From: Botrytis cinerea B05.10
Lineage: Eukaryota > Ascomycota > Leotiomycetes > Helotiales > Sclerotiniaceae
Length of the DNA: 64,000 nucleotides
Assembly: GCF_000143535.2 (NCBI RefSeq)
Contig: NC_037318.1
Span: forward strand, 1,240,001 to 1,304,000
Direction: 5' to 3'
Both the position numbers and the translations under genes were made by a program. The notes below the pieces were generated by a model. It worked only from the letters and a program-made list of their open reading frames with translations, did not search any database and had not been told where the DNA came from. Below are positions 32,922 through 44,693 of the stretch, in pieces. The first letter of the stretch is position 1. Each line of letters begins with the position of its first letter.

Positions 32922-35041
32922 TCATGTCAACTTAATTGTTGCTTGTTTTGCTTCAAAAAAGGCTTTCGTATCTTCTCGAACATCAAAAATTCCTACTCGG
33001 CAAAAAAGATTCATGTCTAGGCTACTACGTTCAACCAGTAAAGTACTGAACCACGTCGAAGTATGGCTATCTAGGTCCTCCAACATCGTTCCAACAAGGA
33101 GACAGTATATTGGGAAGCTTTCAGTGACATGTCGCTCAACGGTACTTGGAAGAATGTCCAGATTGAGGAAGTTTCCAGAATAGTAAATACCAGGGTCCCG
33201 GGCGAAGCTGAGTCTTGGAGCTTTGGTTGACCCTTCTGGGTCAGCGCTAAGATATGAAATCTTTGCCAAAACTAACAACCCCCGAAGCTCAAGAAACGCA
33301 GACCCCATGTTCTTTGAAGAATCAGTGGCTAGCCATGGGACGTTAGTACTGACCAGCGAGAAACACTGGTGTGGAGTGAAAGTACCCTCGTCCATCGCGG
33401 GAAAATTTATCGTATCACCATCTATCAGAACTGGCGATGCCCATGACCAGGTTGGTGCATAGTGGCCATCAGCTCTCGGATTCCGTACACTAGTCTCGTA
33501 AATTCTTTCTCGGTTAGCTTTTTTCTCTCGAATACCCCACAAAAGACTCCTGGATATATCTGCTTCCCAGATCCCAGCTAGATAGGCGGTTTTCAAGCGA
33601 TCTTGAAAGATTGTCGCAATCCCAGATAGAGCAACTAATCTGTCTTTTGAATAACTGAGTGTCAAAGCCGTGTATTCTTTGACAACCCTGAACCATTGAT
33701 CGGTAACTTCCCAGTCTTCAGATCTGTAAAGATCTGAAAACTCTTTATTCGCATTGGCACGTATCTTATCAAGTCCTGTGCATTCACATCGCAGAGCACT
33801 TTTGCATTCCATAATCATTTCCGCGGGGTGGAAATGGAGAGTACGAGGTGATAGCTGCCTTTCTTGAAAGACCCATGCACGCGAAAGTAGGGGTGTTCTG
33901 ATTGAGTCACCAATTTTGGATTGCTCATTTGGCAAGTGATATCTTTGGTGGACTTTTTCGAAAGAAAGTCGAACAAACACAACTCCTGCCCCCGCGTGGT
34001 TGGTATTCTGACCAATCATGTAAGACTTTAGCGGTAGAGTTGTGGATCCACAATGCATCTTACGGGAATAGAAGCATCCACCCCTACTGTCGCAAGATCC
34101 GGTAGCTGCTATGTTCAGATAACTGTTCGAGTATACGCTAGCCATAAGAATTGCCTCTTTATCCCAGTCTTCATCATCGCCTTGAATAATACACAAACTA
34201 TCGATCCAAATGTACCGAATTCCAAGCGCTCGAACTATTGTGATGGCATCTTGAAAGGTCTTCGGTAAATTCTCCAATGTTATTTCCTTCTTGTGTGCAG
34301 CAAAGTTATCATGTGTAGTAGTCAGGGGCCGAATCTTGCCCCAACAATGGCTGAGAGTAATATATGGGAGTTTTTTCTCGGATTCCAGTTTCATTTCGGC
34401 ACTTTCTACCAAGACAACCGATCCTCTATTCAAGGCCTTTCCTGCAACGTCAAGTACTCTAGTAGGAACTCGCGATGATTTCCTACTTCCAGCACAGGCT
34501 CCGTGTTTATTGTCGCAACATGATATCCACTTGCGTATTATGGGCATGCTTCTTTCAAGTGGATTATCGCTAGGTACTTCTTCAGCAGCTCCAATGATTA
34601 GGCGGGGACCGAAATCACTGGATGGTATAAGATCTTCGGTATCTATCAATCGTTAGAAACGGATATCTATAAAGTACTTGGGGATCTCAGACTTGAAAGT
34701 TTGTAAAATTCTAGGCCAATCGGCTCGTCCATCATTGAACCTCTGACTTCAACCTGTAGCGCACAACCTGTACGGGATATGATACGACCTTGGTATGGCT
34801 GTGCGCTATCAAAGATATCCAGATTCTTGCTTATGATATGCAACCCATCAATTAGTAACGAGCAATTAGCACAGCCTGAATTAGCCGCCCGCTGAAGCTG
34901 GCGGGACGTGAAAAATAGGCGGTATTCATCAGATAGATCTCCGGGGTTAATACGTATCGTCCATTTTCCAGCCGAAGGTTTGAAACTGTCTCCTGGGCGT
35001 ATGTCAAAATGACGACAGAGCTCACAGCCTTGAGAATCCAT
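32922..35041 (-). CDS. HET-domain (heterokaryon incompatibility) protein
   Basis: HET domains occur in fungal nonself-recognition proteins and can trigger cell death. Exons 34693-35041 and 32922-34642 join across a 50-nt intron to 689 residues. The N-terminus is Cys-containing (GCELCRHFDI, then GCANCSLL). The HET core follows with all three usual blocks: YITLSHCWG, then IRYIWIDSLCIIQGDDEDW with IYSNSYLNIAA-type sequence directly after, and SRAWVFQERQLSPRTLHF. The C-terminal part continues with LVALSGIA and YAPTWSWAS, typical of this family. The ATG at 35041 is the start. No NACHT or repeat domain is attached, as in most filamentous-fungal HET genes. It is intact, with no stop or frameshift, and flanked by the MC-type small genes. 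Confidence 0.95.
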
Positions 35042-36121
35042 GACGAACTGGAGAAATTGCGGCAGTTGATATAGCTACGCAATATGAATTAAACTTAAAC
35101 TCCTAGCAGTATCATTCGCAGATCGACTGTTTCGGGTATGATAAGTATCGCATGTCATTATATCTAAAAAGAAAGTCTAAATAGTCCAAAGGAAATTTGA
35201 ACGACAGACATGAGCTGGTTGTATTTCAAGTGTTACTGCATAAAAGCGAATCACGAGGAATTATCGAGGAAGGCTGTGTGCAAAATAAACACTTGTGTTA
35301 CCTTTCTGTAACTATGTATTCATATAACTTAGAATCATGGTAGCTTATTCAATCATGGTGGAACAGGAAAATGGAATGTGTGATGCAAGGCTCTGAGAAT
35401 TCAAGAACGAACAGATTGACGTTTCACACTCTAGGTCAAACAGGTTCCATTCTCTGGGAAGTCCATAGTAAAAGTTTTGTTATCAATATACTGTTCGTAG
35501 AATATCTCATTTCATTTCAGCCTGGTCCATAATGCGGAACGTCGCTAAAAAGTGATTTTAGTCGGTGATCAAAAGGGGGACTATCAAAGTGCCAGAAAGC
35601 TTGAACTGCCGCCAACCGCAGATGGCGCTAGAATGCAAATTCCGTTTATGCAATTCATGTATAGCCCAGGATATGAATCCCCGAATAGATGCTGGAGGTC
35701 ATTTCAAGATTAAATTCCCCGTTAATAGATAACACTTCATTTGACCAAATTCCGTGTTTGCTATAATGCAAGATTTCGCTTCTGGCTAAGTTTTCGAGGT
35801 TTGTGGCATGGGACTTTTCTATGATGAGACTGTTACTTTGGCTTTTGATTTATCTAGGTCACCAATCCTTTCTAAAGCTTGAAAGGCTGCTAAGCAACAC
35901 AACACTGCAAATCAAGCTTTTCATTCCAATAATTACTGACCTTTGATGCTTCAAAGAAAGTTCTGAAAGCAGAGACAGATCATCGATTGAAAAAAAATAT
36001 TTTGGGCCCACTTTGTTTGCTCTGGGGACGACCTTTCTCCGGTTATACTATATAAGTTCACACCATCACAGTATTTCATGAAGTCTACCCACCATAATCC
36101 TGGTACCAAATCGAGAACACA
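35042..36121. promoter_or_regulatory. Divergent upstream region, HET gene/protein B
   Basis: About 1.1 kb separates the HET start from the start of protein B. A TATA-like actatataag string at 36047-36057, about 70 bases before the ATG at 36122, is well placed for protein B. No coding potential is seen. Confidence 0.55.
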
Positions 36122-36813
36122 ATGTGCTATTATCTAGGAATGCGCTGGGAATCCTGCCCAGATGGCTATCGCGAGTGTCGCAGCGCTTTCAATTGCACCT
36201 ATGGTACTATGATGCATCCTTGTGGAGTAGCTTCCAATAATTTCGTCTACGTACAATCATTGACCGAGTGTCCTTGTCCAAACTGCAGGTTTCGGAGGTA
36301 AGATATAAGCGATGAGGTTTTCAAAGACGTCTCGATTAATTGGTGAGTAGTTACCGGACGGCCCGCACCGCCAGTAGCCCGGGGGATCTGGGTGGAGATT
36401 CTGGAGGAAGTGGAAATTCTGAGGCTGTAAGTTCTGAAAGTGAAGATTGTGGTTGTGGAGATGGGTGGGGTGGAGACTGTGATTGTAGAAGTGGAGTTTT
36501 TGGGGGTACAGGGCGTAGGGTCTCGGGGAGTAGGGGAGGAACTGGAAGAGGTGGAGTTGAAAGGGGAGGAACTAGAAGGGGTGGAGTTGGAAGGGGCGGA
36601 ACTAGAAGGGGTGGAACTGGAAGGGGTGGAGGCCGTGCAGGTAGAAGCTCATCCGATCCAGTCCGACAAAACCCAGAAATTTCTGACCGACACAACGACA
36701 GCAATGGGGGACAGAACAGCGGTCCCCATACATCTCAGACAGTCCAGGGTTCAAGTAGACAAGTCAACGGAACTCAAAACAGATGGAGTACTAGGGGCTT
36801 GTTCAGTTTGTAA
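36122..36813 (+). CDS. MC-type cysteine-rich protein B with RGG tail
   Basis: Not a recognised family. Exons 36122-36297 and 36351-36813 join across a 53-nt intron to 212 residues. The head (about 58 residues) starts MCYYLGMRWESC and carries nine cysteines, ending ECPCPNC just before the splice, the same layout as protein A. The second exon is disordered: Gly/Ser/acidic, then a repeated R-G-G-T/V-x unit (about 36532-36642), then a Ser/Asn/Gln-rich end. RGG-like runs often bind RNA, but here they may simply be a repeat expansion. No signal peptide is visible, so cytoplasmic or nuclear location is likely. Confidence 0.65.
36532..36642 (+). repeat. 15-bp coding repeats (RGG units)
   Basis: Imperfect 15-base units of the ggaactagaaggggt type repeat in tandem within the second exon of protein B, each coding five residues R-G-G-T/V-x. 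The frame is preserved. Confidence 0.8.
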
Positions 36814-37038
36814 TCATAGCCAAGTCACTGGTCAGATACACAGGGCAAAGGTGCTTGAGTGAAGATTATGGAGCACATAATTGAGGAAGGTATTTGATTG
36901 AATGATCGCCCCTATCATAACTGGTCTTACAGGTCCTGCAAGAAAAACATGCTTGAGTGGGTGAATTCATCACATGTGAACTTTGCTGGGCGGTATCCAA
37001 AAAGGTCAATCATAACTGACACGCCAATATCAAATTTT

Positions 37039-37370
37039 ATGTGCTACGAAATCGATGCTCTGATAAATCCCAGTGATTCAACCATGGCTTGCCTACAACG
37101 ACCCACGGAGAACCCGGGGCCAAATTTATATCTGTACAACGTCAGATATATAGCCAATTAAAAAAGACCCTTCTTTCAGCTCGATGTAGAAGTCGGACAA
37201 TTTGCCTTTGATTACAAGACACTGGAAGGCGCTGGCTCTTCAGATGACGCAGCATTTAAAGCATATGTGTCTCAAAAATTGCTGGTAAATTCTCGTCCTT
37301 GATACTTTTGTAATATCAAGTTCCCATTGAAATTTTGTAAATCTAGGTTGCAGAGGAACTCACCATGTAG
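37039..37370 (+). CDS. Possible small MC-type protein D
   Basis: A tentative three-exon model: 37039-37140, 37180-37284 and 37347-37370, giving 76 residues. It begins MCYEIDALINPSD, and the middle exon (LDVEVGQFAFDYKTLEGAG onward) is stop-free and coding-like, ending in an exact splice to VAEELTM-stop. Introns are 39 and 62 nt; the first is unusually short. An in-frame ATG further up (36949) would lengthen it. Unlike proteins A-C it has only two cysteines, so it may be a truncated or decayed relative, or unrelated and merely sharing the Met-Cys start. Confidence 0.35.
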
Positions 37371-37469
37371 CTCTTTCATAGAACCGTCTTTAAACCAAAT
37401 GATATAAGACGATTTAGCACAGCATCATGTTTGTGAGAATCACCAAACAGAAATTCCTATTGATAAAAT

Positions 37470-38141
37470 ATGTGTTGGGAGTTTAAGAACGTATTCGCCG
37501 ATTGCCCCGCCGACTGCTCGAAATGGAAGATGACCGAGGAGCATCCTGCCTATGGAGAGGTTTGTCCTGAATTCGCACTTACAAAACAGCATTGCAAAAA
37601 TCCAACTCAGGTCAGCGTTGCAGAAAAGGCAGGAAAATGTCCATGCCATGATCCTTTTGGCCAGTTCTGGCATATGCAATGTGGAAATTCTAGGTCGCAG
37701 GGACAGGCTTCAAGCATGAATCTGGTTTCTGGGGAGCCTCTAGAGACTCCAAACTCCAGCGATACCCAGCTTCACTCTAGATCAGACCAGAACCCTCATT
37801 CTGCTCATCAACCCGCAACGCAGGCGGGTAGAGGTGGGTTTTACTCGCGTCGACAGCAGAGTGGTATCTGGAACAATCAAGCTTCGAATTTGATGTATCC
37901 AGATAGTAATGGAGTCCCACCCTTGGGGACATATGATCGTTCCTCCCTGTCACCTGACCCGCCAGACCTAGTGGTAGTCTCATCCTCAGCAGACCAACAG
38001 ACACATATTCCACCGGCAAGTGCAGGGAATACACAGGGTGCATTTACAAACCACTGGTCAACATCTAATTATCCAAATCATGGACATTCAAGTCAGGAAA
38101 ATGTAAGAAGATTTCAACGTAATCCCTTCTACTTCGAGTAG
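37470..38141 (+). CDS. MC-type cysteine-rich protein C
   Basis: Single exon, 223 residues, not a recognised family. The head begins MCWEFKNVFADCPADC and has further cysteines ending in GKCPCHDPFG, followed by WHMQCGN; thereafter it becomes disordered and rich in Ser, Gln, Asn and Pro with few hydrophobic residues. The layout (Met-Cys start, spaced cysteines, CPxC near residue 55, low-complexity tail) matches proteins A and B, but the intron after CPxC is missing here. No signal peptide. It lies 100 bases downstream of the doubtful protein D on the same strand. Confidence 0.65.
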   Translation: MCWEFKNVFADCPADCSKWKMTEEHPAYGEVCPEFALTKQHCKNPTQVSVAEKAGKCPCHDPFGQFWHMQCGNSRSQGQASSMNLVSGEPLETPNSSDTQLHSRSDQNPHSAHQPATQAGRGGFYSRRQQSGIWNNQASNLMYPDSNGVPPLGTYDRSSLSPDPPDLVVVSSSADQQTHIPPASAGNTQGAFTNHWSTSNYPNHGHSSQENVRRFQRNPFYFE

Positions 38142-39099
38142 ATATCTGACAGACAAGTAGCGTCGAACTTCAGAGCCGTGGAGGGATCTTGCAAAGAATT
38201 GGGACAGAAAGTCTTGATTCGATAATGGTTGAGGAGATATGTATAAGTGGTACCAATGAAGATGGCACCAATCGGGTTACTGAAACCGATCCCTACTCAC
38301 ACTGTCCAAGGGTAATCTCAGCCGATGTCTTCTGAGAATCTATAGGAGAATAGAATGTCCACTGATGCTCTAGTCGAATGAAGATAATGAATGGCCAATG
38401 CATTTTTCATTTAAAAATGGTGTTAAATTGCAAGTTCCAATTCAACGTCTGATATGATACTCTCGACCAAGGAATGGTGATTGCCCCTTCATTGCTGTCG
38501 ATTCCTGTGAAATGGGTCCGTGCACAACTACCAAAAGCTACTAAGATTTCGCAAATGAATCCAAGTTCCTAACACCGAGCCCTCTTCCCTTACAGCATTC
38601 AAAGTTCGAAGCGCCGGCTACGGTCTAGTCAAAGAAGCTGACAAGAAATGTGGCGTTCGAACCATTCACAAATCTATCTCACAGCGCACGCGTCAAACAG
38701 CTTACTTCCAACTCCAGGTCTGGTTTTGACCAACAAGGAGTCTACCCGCTTTGGAAGGCATCGCGTGGGTCGGAAGTATCAAAGAGCAGGAGTGGGGCGG
38801 ATAGGAGCGACGGCAAAGGTTTCGTCCGGAGTTATGCCTCAAGCCCAACCAATCAAGGCTCAGCCCTGGGTCAGAAATCCGGGGTAGCCTGCCTCGGTGA
38901 TCGACAAACACCTAGGTAGCTTTACCGATGAAGACATTTACTATTGTAGCTTGTTAGGGAATTCTGTTTAATGTTCTTCCATCTTTCCAAGTTTATCCTT
39001 TTTCACTGATGCTTCACAGGTTATTGTAGCTTTTTGCAGTTTTTGACATTCCTAAATACCAATTTGTTTGTTTAGCAACAGCATTTGATTCCAATCATT
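38142..39099. other. Intergenic region with a coding-like stretch
   Basis: Between protein C and FAT1. A plus-strand stretch from 38600 (after an acceptor-like ttacag) to 38760 reads AFKVRSAGYGLVKEADKKC onward without stops, and another frame is open over 38650-38919. Neither has a start, domain or donor partner, so they may be relics. The rest is AT-rich promoter. Confidence 0.35.
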
Positions 39100-41364
39100 A
39101 TGGCGCTCGGTAAGCACATCCTATCACTAAACCCCGCATTCTACTCCGGCAAGCCACGGCTAGACACAACCCTTTCCCCGGCTCCGTTACATGAATTGGA
39201 GAACAAATGTCACTCTCTACAATTGCAATCGCCGACTTTAGACAACTTCGTTTTTGATCCCCAAGCAGCATACTAACCAAAATGAATAGCAACGGCAGTT
39301 GTAGCAGGCACATCTGCAGCAGCAATGTATCTCGATGGCAAATATTCCATATTAAAAGATTTGAATGATAAATTGAAAATGAGGCGAACCATGAAGTGGT
39401 ACGCCGAAGCTGGTAAGACGCCCTCCCAAATCACATTGCTCTTACTAAAACAACCGAAAATAGAGAAAAATAGAAAACTATGTCTTTATTATCTGTTTGA
39501 GGAAAGCGTGCATCGTCATCCAAACACAGAATGTATCTGGTCACGAGAGGGCTGTTACACTTGGAAACAATCCTACGATCTCGTGAATCAATACGGTCAA
39601 TGGTATCTCTCCCAAGGTGTGAAGCCTGGCGATTTAGTAGCATTTTATCTTCAAAATTCTCCCGACTTTTTGTTCGCTTGGTTGGGATTATGGTCGATAG
39701 GAGCTGCACCAGCAATGATCAACTATAATTTGGCTGGAAAAGCATTGATTCACTGCGTCAAGGTTCCAAAATCCAAACTCATTTTGGTGGATGATGATGC
39801 GGAGTTAAGAGGGAGGATTGAGGATGAGAGAGAGGAGTTAGAAGGGGAATTGGGAATTAAAATCGTTTTCATGGATAGCTCTACTTTGTCGGAAATACGC
39901 AGTGGAAAGGCTGAAAGACCAGAAGATATTTATAGAGAGGAAGTCAAAGGAAACTCGCCTCTGGGTTTGTTGTATACCAGGTTAGTGTTCTTTGCCGTCT
40001 GTAAAATCCGATGGCTAACAAATCATCAAGTGGAACTACAGGGTTACCGAAAGGATGTAGTTTTGAGGTAGCCAGAGGCTTTGTGGCGGGAGTTGGGGTA
40101 AGGCCTAGATCAAGGTATTATTACCGCGAAGATTGCTGATAATTTTCATAGAGAGCAGCTGGTAAATCTCCAGTAAGAGACGATGATCGATGGTACAACT
40201 GCATGCCTTTGTATCATGGAACCGGTGGTATCACTGCCGTAGCCAACTTGATGAGTGGGATCACAAATTGTGTCGGCAAGAAATTCAGCACTTCGAAATT
40301 TTGGGGAGATATACGAGACTCAAAAGCAACATGGTTTACATATGTTGGCGAGACGGCTCGCTACCTACTCGCTGCACCACCTTCTCCTCAGGACAAAAAT
40401 CATTGCGTTCGAGTCATGTATGGAAACGGTATGCGACCAGATGTGTGGAACAAATTCAAAGAACGATTTGGTATCCCTGAAGTTGTTGAGTTTTTTAACA
40501 GTACAGAGGGAGTGTTTGCACTCACCAACCATGCACGTGGAGACTGGTTGGCTACTTGTGTGGGACATCACGGACTTATCTCCAGATGGCAATTCAATGA
40601 TCTTTATGTTCCCGTCAAGATAGACGATGTTTCTGGGGCCATTGCACGAGATCCTAAAACTGGATTCGCAACTCGGGAACCATTTGAGAAGGGTGGCGAG
40701 ATTATCGTTGCAATTCCAAATACAGCTGCATTCGCGGGCTACTTCAATAACCCAGAAGCTACAGGTAAAAAGTTCGAGAGCAATGTATTCAAGAAAGGAG
40801 ATCTTTATTACAGAACAGGCGATGCTCTGCGTCGAGATAATGACGGGCGATGGTTTTTCCTTGATCGATTAGGCGATACCTTCCGTTGGAAAGGAGAAAA
40901 CGTCAGCACAGCAGAAGTAGCAGAGGTATTAGGGAAATTCGACGGAGTTGTGGAGGCTATTGTTTATGGTGTTCAATTACCCTCCCACGATGGTAGAGCT
41001 GGATGTGCTGCTGTGTTTATCGATCCAAGTATCAACAATTTCGATTTTGCTGGGCTTTTGAAGTAAGTTATTTCCAGGTTCTCTTCTTGATTCTATGTAC
41101 TCCAAACTAACAAATCACAGACACACACGCAAACATCTCCCTAAATATGCAGTTCCGGTCTTCCTCCGGATCGTCAAGGAGATGGTTCCAATCCACAACA
41201 ATAAGCAGAATAAAACACCACTTCGTGAACAGGGTGTGGATCACGATAAAGTCAAAGCGGATGATAAACTACTTTGGATAGAGGAGAAGGGCAAAGGCAA
41301 TACATATGTAGAGTTCCACCGAGATCACTGGGCAGATTTGGAGCTTGGAAAAGCAAGGTTGTAA
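39100..41364 (+). CDS. FAT1: Very-long-chain acyl-CoA synthetase / fatty acid transporter
   Basis: Fat1-type enzymes activate long and very-long-chain fatty acids with ATP and CoA and aid uptake, in ER, peroxisome or plasma membrane. Six exons (39100-39109, 39290-39412, 39464-39980, 40031-40097, 40152-41062, 41121-41364) join to 623 residues. The first exon has only ten bases (MAL plus one base). The AMP-binding P-loop YTSGTTGLPKG is split by the fourth exon junction. Downstream lie YHGTGG, the STEGVFAL region, YRTGDALRRD and the VLACS motif DRLGDTFRWKGENV. The 51-nt second intron keeps frame if retained but has good splice signals, and removing it gives the family's sequence (AEKNRKLCLYYLFEE). 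The N-terminal hydrophobic stretch (TAVVAGTSAAAMYL) fits membrane association. Confidence 0.93.
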
Positions 41365-44300
41365 GATTTTGGTATTTGAACAATTGGAGATGACGATTGT
41401 ATTTGCGGGATATCAACGGATAGTTTAGTATATTTGAGAAACGAGTAAAATTCAAGTTACTTCCTGTTCGTTTGAGAGTGACACTAATGACGTAGCCCCT
41501 ACGATGTAGGCCCTAGTTGTCAGACTATAATCTATCTGAAGAGCTAGCTACGTACTGAACAAACAACCCTTAGATAGGCATTGCTGTGGATTCAGCTCCT
41601 CTGTTATAGACGATGAATGACTTAAGGCCATTCATTCACCCTTTGTTCACACAATTTCATTCCAAATTTTGGCATTGAGCCTTAATATATGAATTGATAA
41701 TCTTCATAACTACCCAATGTGCGCAGGATAGATACGCGCAATCCATAACCATCTAGAAGTGGATACCTCGTTTAACTAACGCATTGCAGAGCGCAGACAC
41801 CGGGATTGAGGAAGACTAGGTGGTTAATTGAAACGGAAAGCTAGGGCGCGAGGATGAAAATAAACATGGGATGACAATGGTTAGAAAGATACAATGGTCA
41901 TGGGAATGATAATGATGATGAGATCACTGATGATAACACCAGAACAAAAAGAGAACATAGAAGCTTCGAAAGACGAATGCTGGACACAGCTGCCGGTACG
42001 ACATACACAGTGAATCGAAAGCCTGTACCATAGAAAACTTCGGTCGGTAAGTACAGATAAGCGAAAGTGAAATCGCTTGCGAAGTGAGTCTGGGGCCGAT
42101 TCCGAAAACATCATCGAGAAAGATGCATTGCTCAACTCTCGATGGTCAGTCGATTGCCATAAAATTCATGCTGCATTTCTGGACCGACCAATCAAAATCA
42201 TACATCATGGGCTACTCGCACCTTGGATGTTGGGTCTGGCTTTACGGATTATTGCAGTGGTAGTATTTCTGCGCAAGCGTTTCTACTTCGATGGAGACTT
42301 GGAGGAGGCAGCGGCTATCTGTGGGGCTCAAGAATCCCGAGGACCTTGGGAGTGTTATGGAGGATTACGGACTTAGATTATGGACACTCAAAGATGTTGC
42401 CAAAACTTCCCAAGATCGTCTCACCTGTCAGTATTCGACAAGTGCTTGGACTCTTGATATTGCCAGGGAACTCCAATGACACGTGGAGACACCTGCTAGG
42501 GATATCTGGGATCGCAAGAAGAAATACGAGATAATGCGACTTCCAGCACGTATGAAGCCCAACATGGTGTTGATGTTTTCTAATGACTTCCAGCCATTAA
42601 TTGGCGCGATAACCATTTTCCTTGCGCTCAAGGATAGTTTTCGGCAACACGAGTGTTTAGAGTATGTAAATACCAAGATACAAGCCAAATGGTAGTCGAG
42701 TACACTCACCAAATTGTGTCTCAATTCATAATGGTTGAGGGACGAGCAGCTAGTGTAAAGCTATACACAAACGCACCCAAGGTCGCGATCTAACTTCGCA
42801 AAACATCACCCTCTCAGTGAGAGTACCATGCCAAGAGAAGAAACAAAAGCTCACCTTCAACACTGACGTAAGTAAGCATCGGAATACCGGCGTGAAGAGT
42901 GGCACTGATGTATATTGTTTGTTTCTTGGTGTTACCGAATGTTGCAATTCGCTGTGGGAAATTTTGTTTTTGTTCAGTATATATGTAGCCTTGGCCTCCT
43001 AGGAGAGTATCAACGTTTGGGTGTATGTGATGCTCGTTGAGATGGCGGGCTTTTTGAAAATGCTTCAAAGCAGACGTTGAAGTTGGTATTAAGTCGAGCT
43101 GCGACGGTGTGATATAGCAACGTCAATGAATTTATCTATCTCGTGATTATGAGTGATTGAGTTCATGCATTAAGTCCATAGGATTGATTGTTCGATTGGT
43201 AGAGCCGATGTGGAGTGGACGATAGATGTGAGGATAGATATAAGGAACATCTTTAGACTGTGTTGTATGAAATGAAATGCTACGCCTACCTGATGACAAA
43301 TTGCCGAGATATGAACCACAGGTATAAAGTGTGATGATACTGCCATCTTGCGACACACAGAGCAATAAAAAGGAAGAGACATAACATCAGCGGGTTAACG
43401 CTGTTGCCACAAATGTGAACAATATTGATTTGAGAGCATGGTATCAAAAGCCAGGGAGGTAAAGTAAAGAAAGATGTATGAAGTATTCAGTCATGTGAAG
43501 CACAGATACACATTTGTTAACATGATTTTATTATTCCTAATCTACCAATGTATCTGATCATGCTACTATCGAGATCCTAAGCATTTGTGAATCGCCATAA
43601 CTTAATCATGTTTTCGATGGAATCCCAACTGTCAAGAAGGTTCCAGTGATACTTCGAAAAGTGTTTGGCACAGCCCATCGATATCCTTCATGTTGCATGG
43701 CATCAAATTATTCCTAAGCTTTAAGCCAATTAGCAAGGGACTCTAAAAGCTAAGCAACTAGTAGTGAGAATGGAGTTTGTTGTGCTCATAGATCTTGGTT
43801 AAGTTGAATTTTCATGACTCCGAGGAGTTCAGTATTTTCAGTGCATTTTTCTTAATCATAGTAGAAAGGGAATGTGCTGTGCGAAGGAGAATTGTTGCAT
43901 ACCTTGTAAGGTGAACATGAGGATCGTCGTCATGATCTCTATGTTAGTTGGCGGCGGAATTGTATAGCAAGGTGATCGTGTCAAGGTGATCAGATCAATA
44001 GAGACTCTGCCTAATACTTCGAACTGTTAGCAACGAGTTCGACCAAGTGATGCCAAGATATAAATGATCATATTGTAAAGGAAATCAGAATATGTAAGAA
44101 TGAATTTCATCCACTCGCATGATATAGCGACCCCGGCGAGGGTGCCATCAAAGTGAGGTCAATCGCAAATTATCTCATCATTTAAGTAGAAGAGGAGGTT
44201 GAAGAAATGTGGGATGTACGAACCTTATACCTGTGGATGTGCAGGAGATCGCTCAAGAAGAGACACATCGCAAGAACAAATCAATTCAAGCCATAAAGTG

Positions 44301-44610
44301 CTTTCAAGTACTCGTTGAGGTTATGTTGTGGTTGGTGTTAATGAGATGTAAGAAAGATGAAGAAACTGATTGGAAGAATTTTTTTATAAGTTTTTGAAGT
44401 TCTATTCAAAAGCGAACCCATCGGAAAGAACGCTAATTCGATCTTGTTCTAGCCTTATCCCACATATCCAGAAATGCGGCCGCTTGATCACATGATCTGC
44501 AATTCTCTAGGGCCATTTCGCTTAGATCTTATGCCGCACTTTTTCGATTTTCGGATTTTTTGAAAGTAATCGACAACTAAACATCGACAAATCCTCGCCA
44601 ACGACGCCCC
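41365..44610. other. Gene-poor region, 3.2 kb
   Basis: No intact gene is supported between FAT1 and RPL14. It contains a candidate decayed gene at 42077-42695, described separately. The remainder (42700-44610) shows only short random frames; I found no tRNA boxes, transposon ends or splice-linked exons. Confidence 0.45.
42077..42695 (+). pseudogene. Possible decayed gene, unidentified
   Basis: Three overlapping plus-strand frames are each open for 60-100 codons. One frame reads DLGSVMEDYGLRLWTLKDVA, then TSAWTLDIARELQ, one stop, and on to RDIWDRKKKYEIMRLPARMK and FSNDFQPLIGAITIFLALKD up to the stop at 42695. Codon use looks coding on both sides of that stop, which suggests frameshift and stop damage rather than chance. 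I cannot name the family. Confidence 0.3.
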
Positions 44611-44682
44611 GTACGTTTTCCTTAATTATCTACTCGATTCATTGAACTTCTAGAAATCAATCAACTAATACACTCTTTTCAG
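44611..44682 (+). other. Probable 5' UTR intron of RPL14
   Basis: A strong donor (gtacgt at 44611), a branch-like caactaatac and a pyrimidine-rich acceptor (ctcttttcag, ending 44682) lie 11 bases before the RPL14 ATG. Leader introns just before the ATG are common in fungal ribosomal protein genes. Confidence 0.6.
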
Positions 44683-44693
44683 AAGATTTCACA

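Noticed and set aside
39413..39463. 51-nt segment of FAT1 read as coding
   Set aside because: It is in frame without stops, but it has donor, tactaa branch and acceptor signals, and its removal restores the family sequence.
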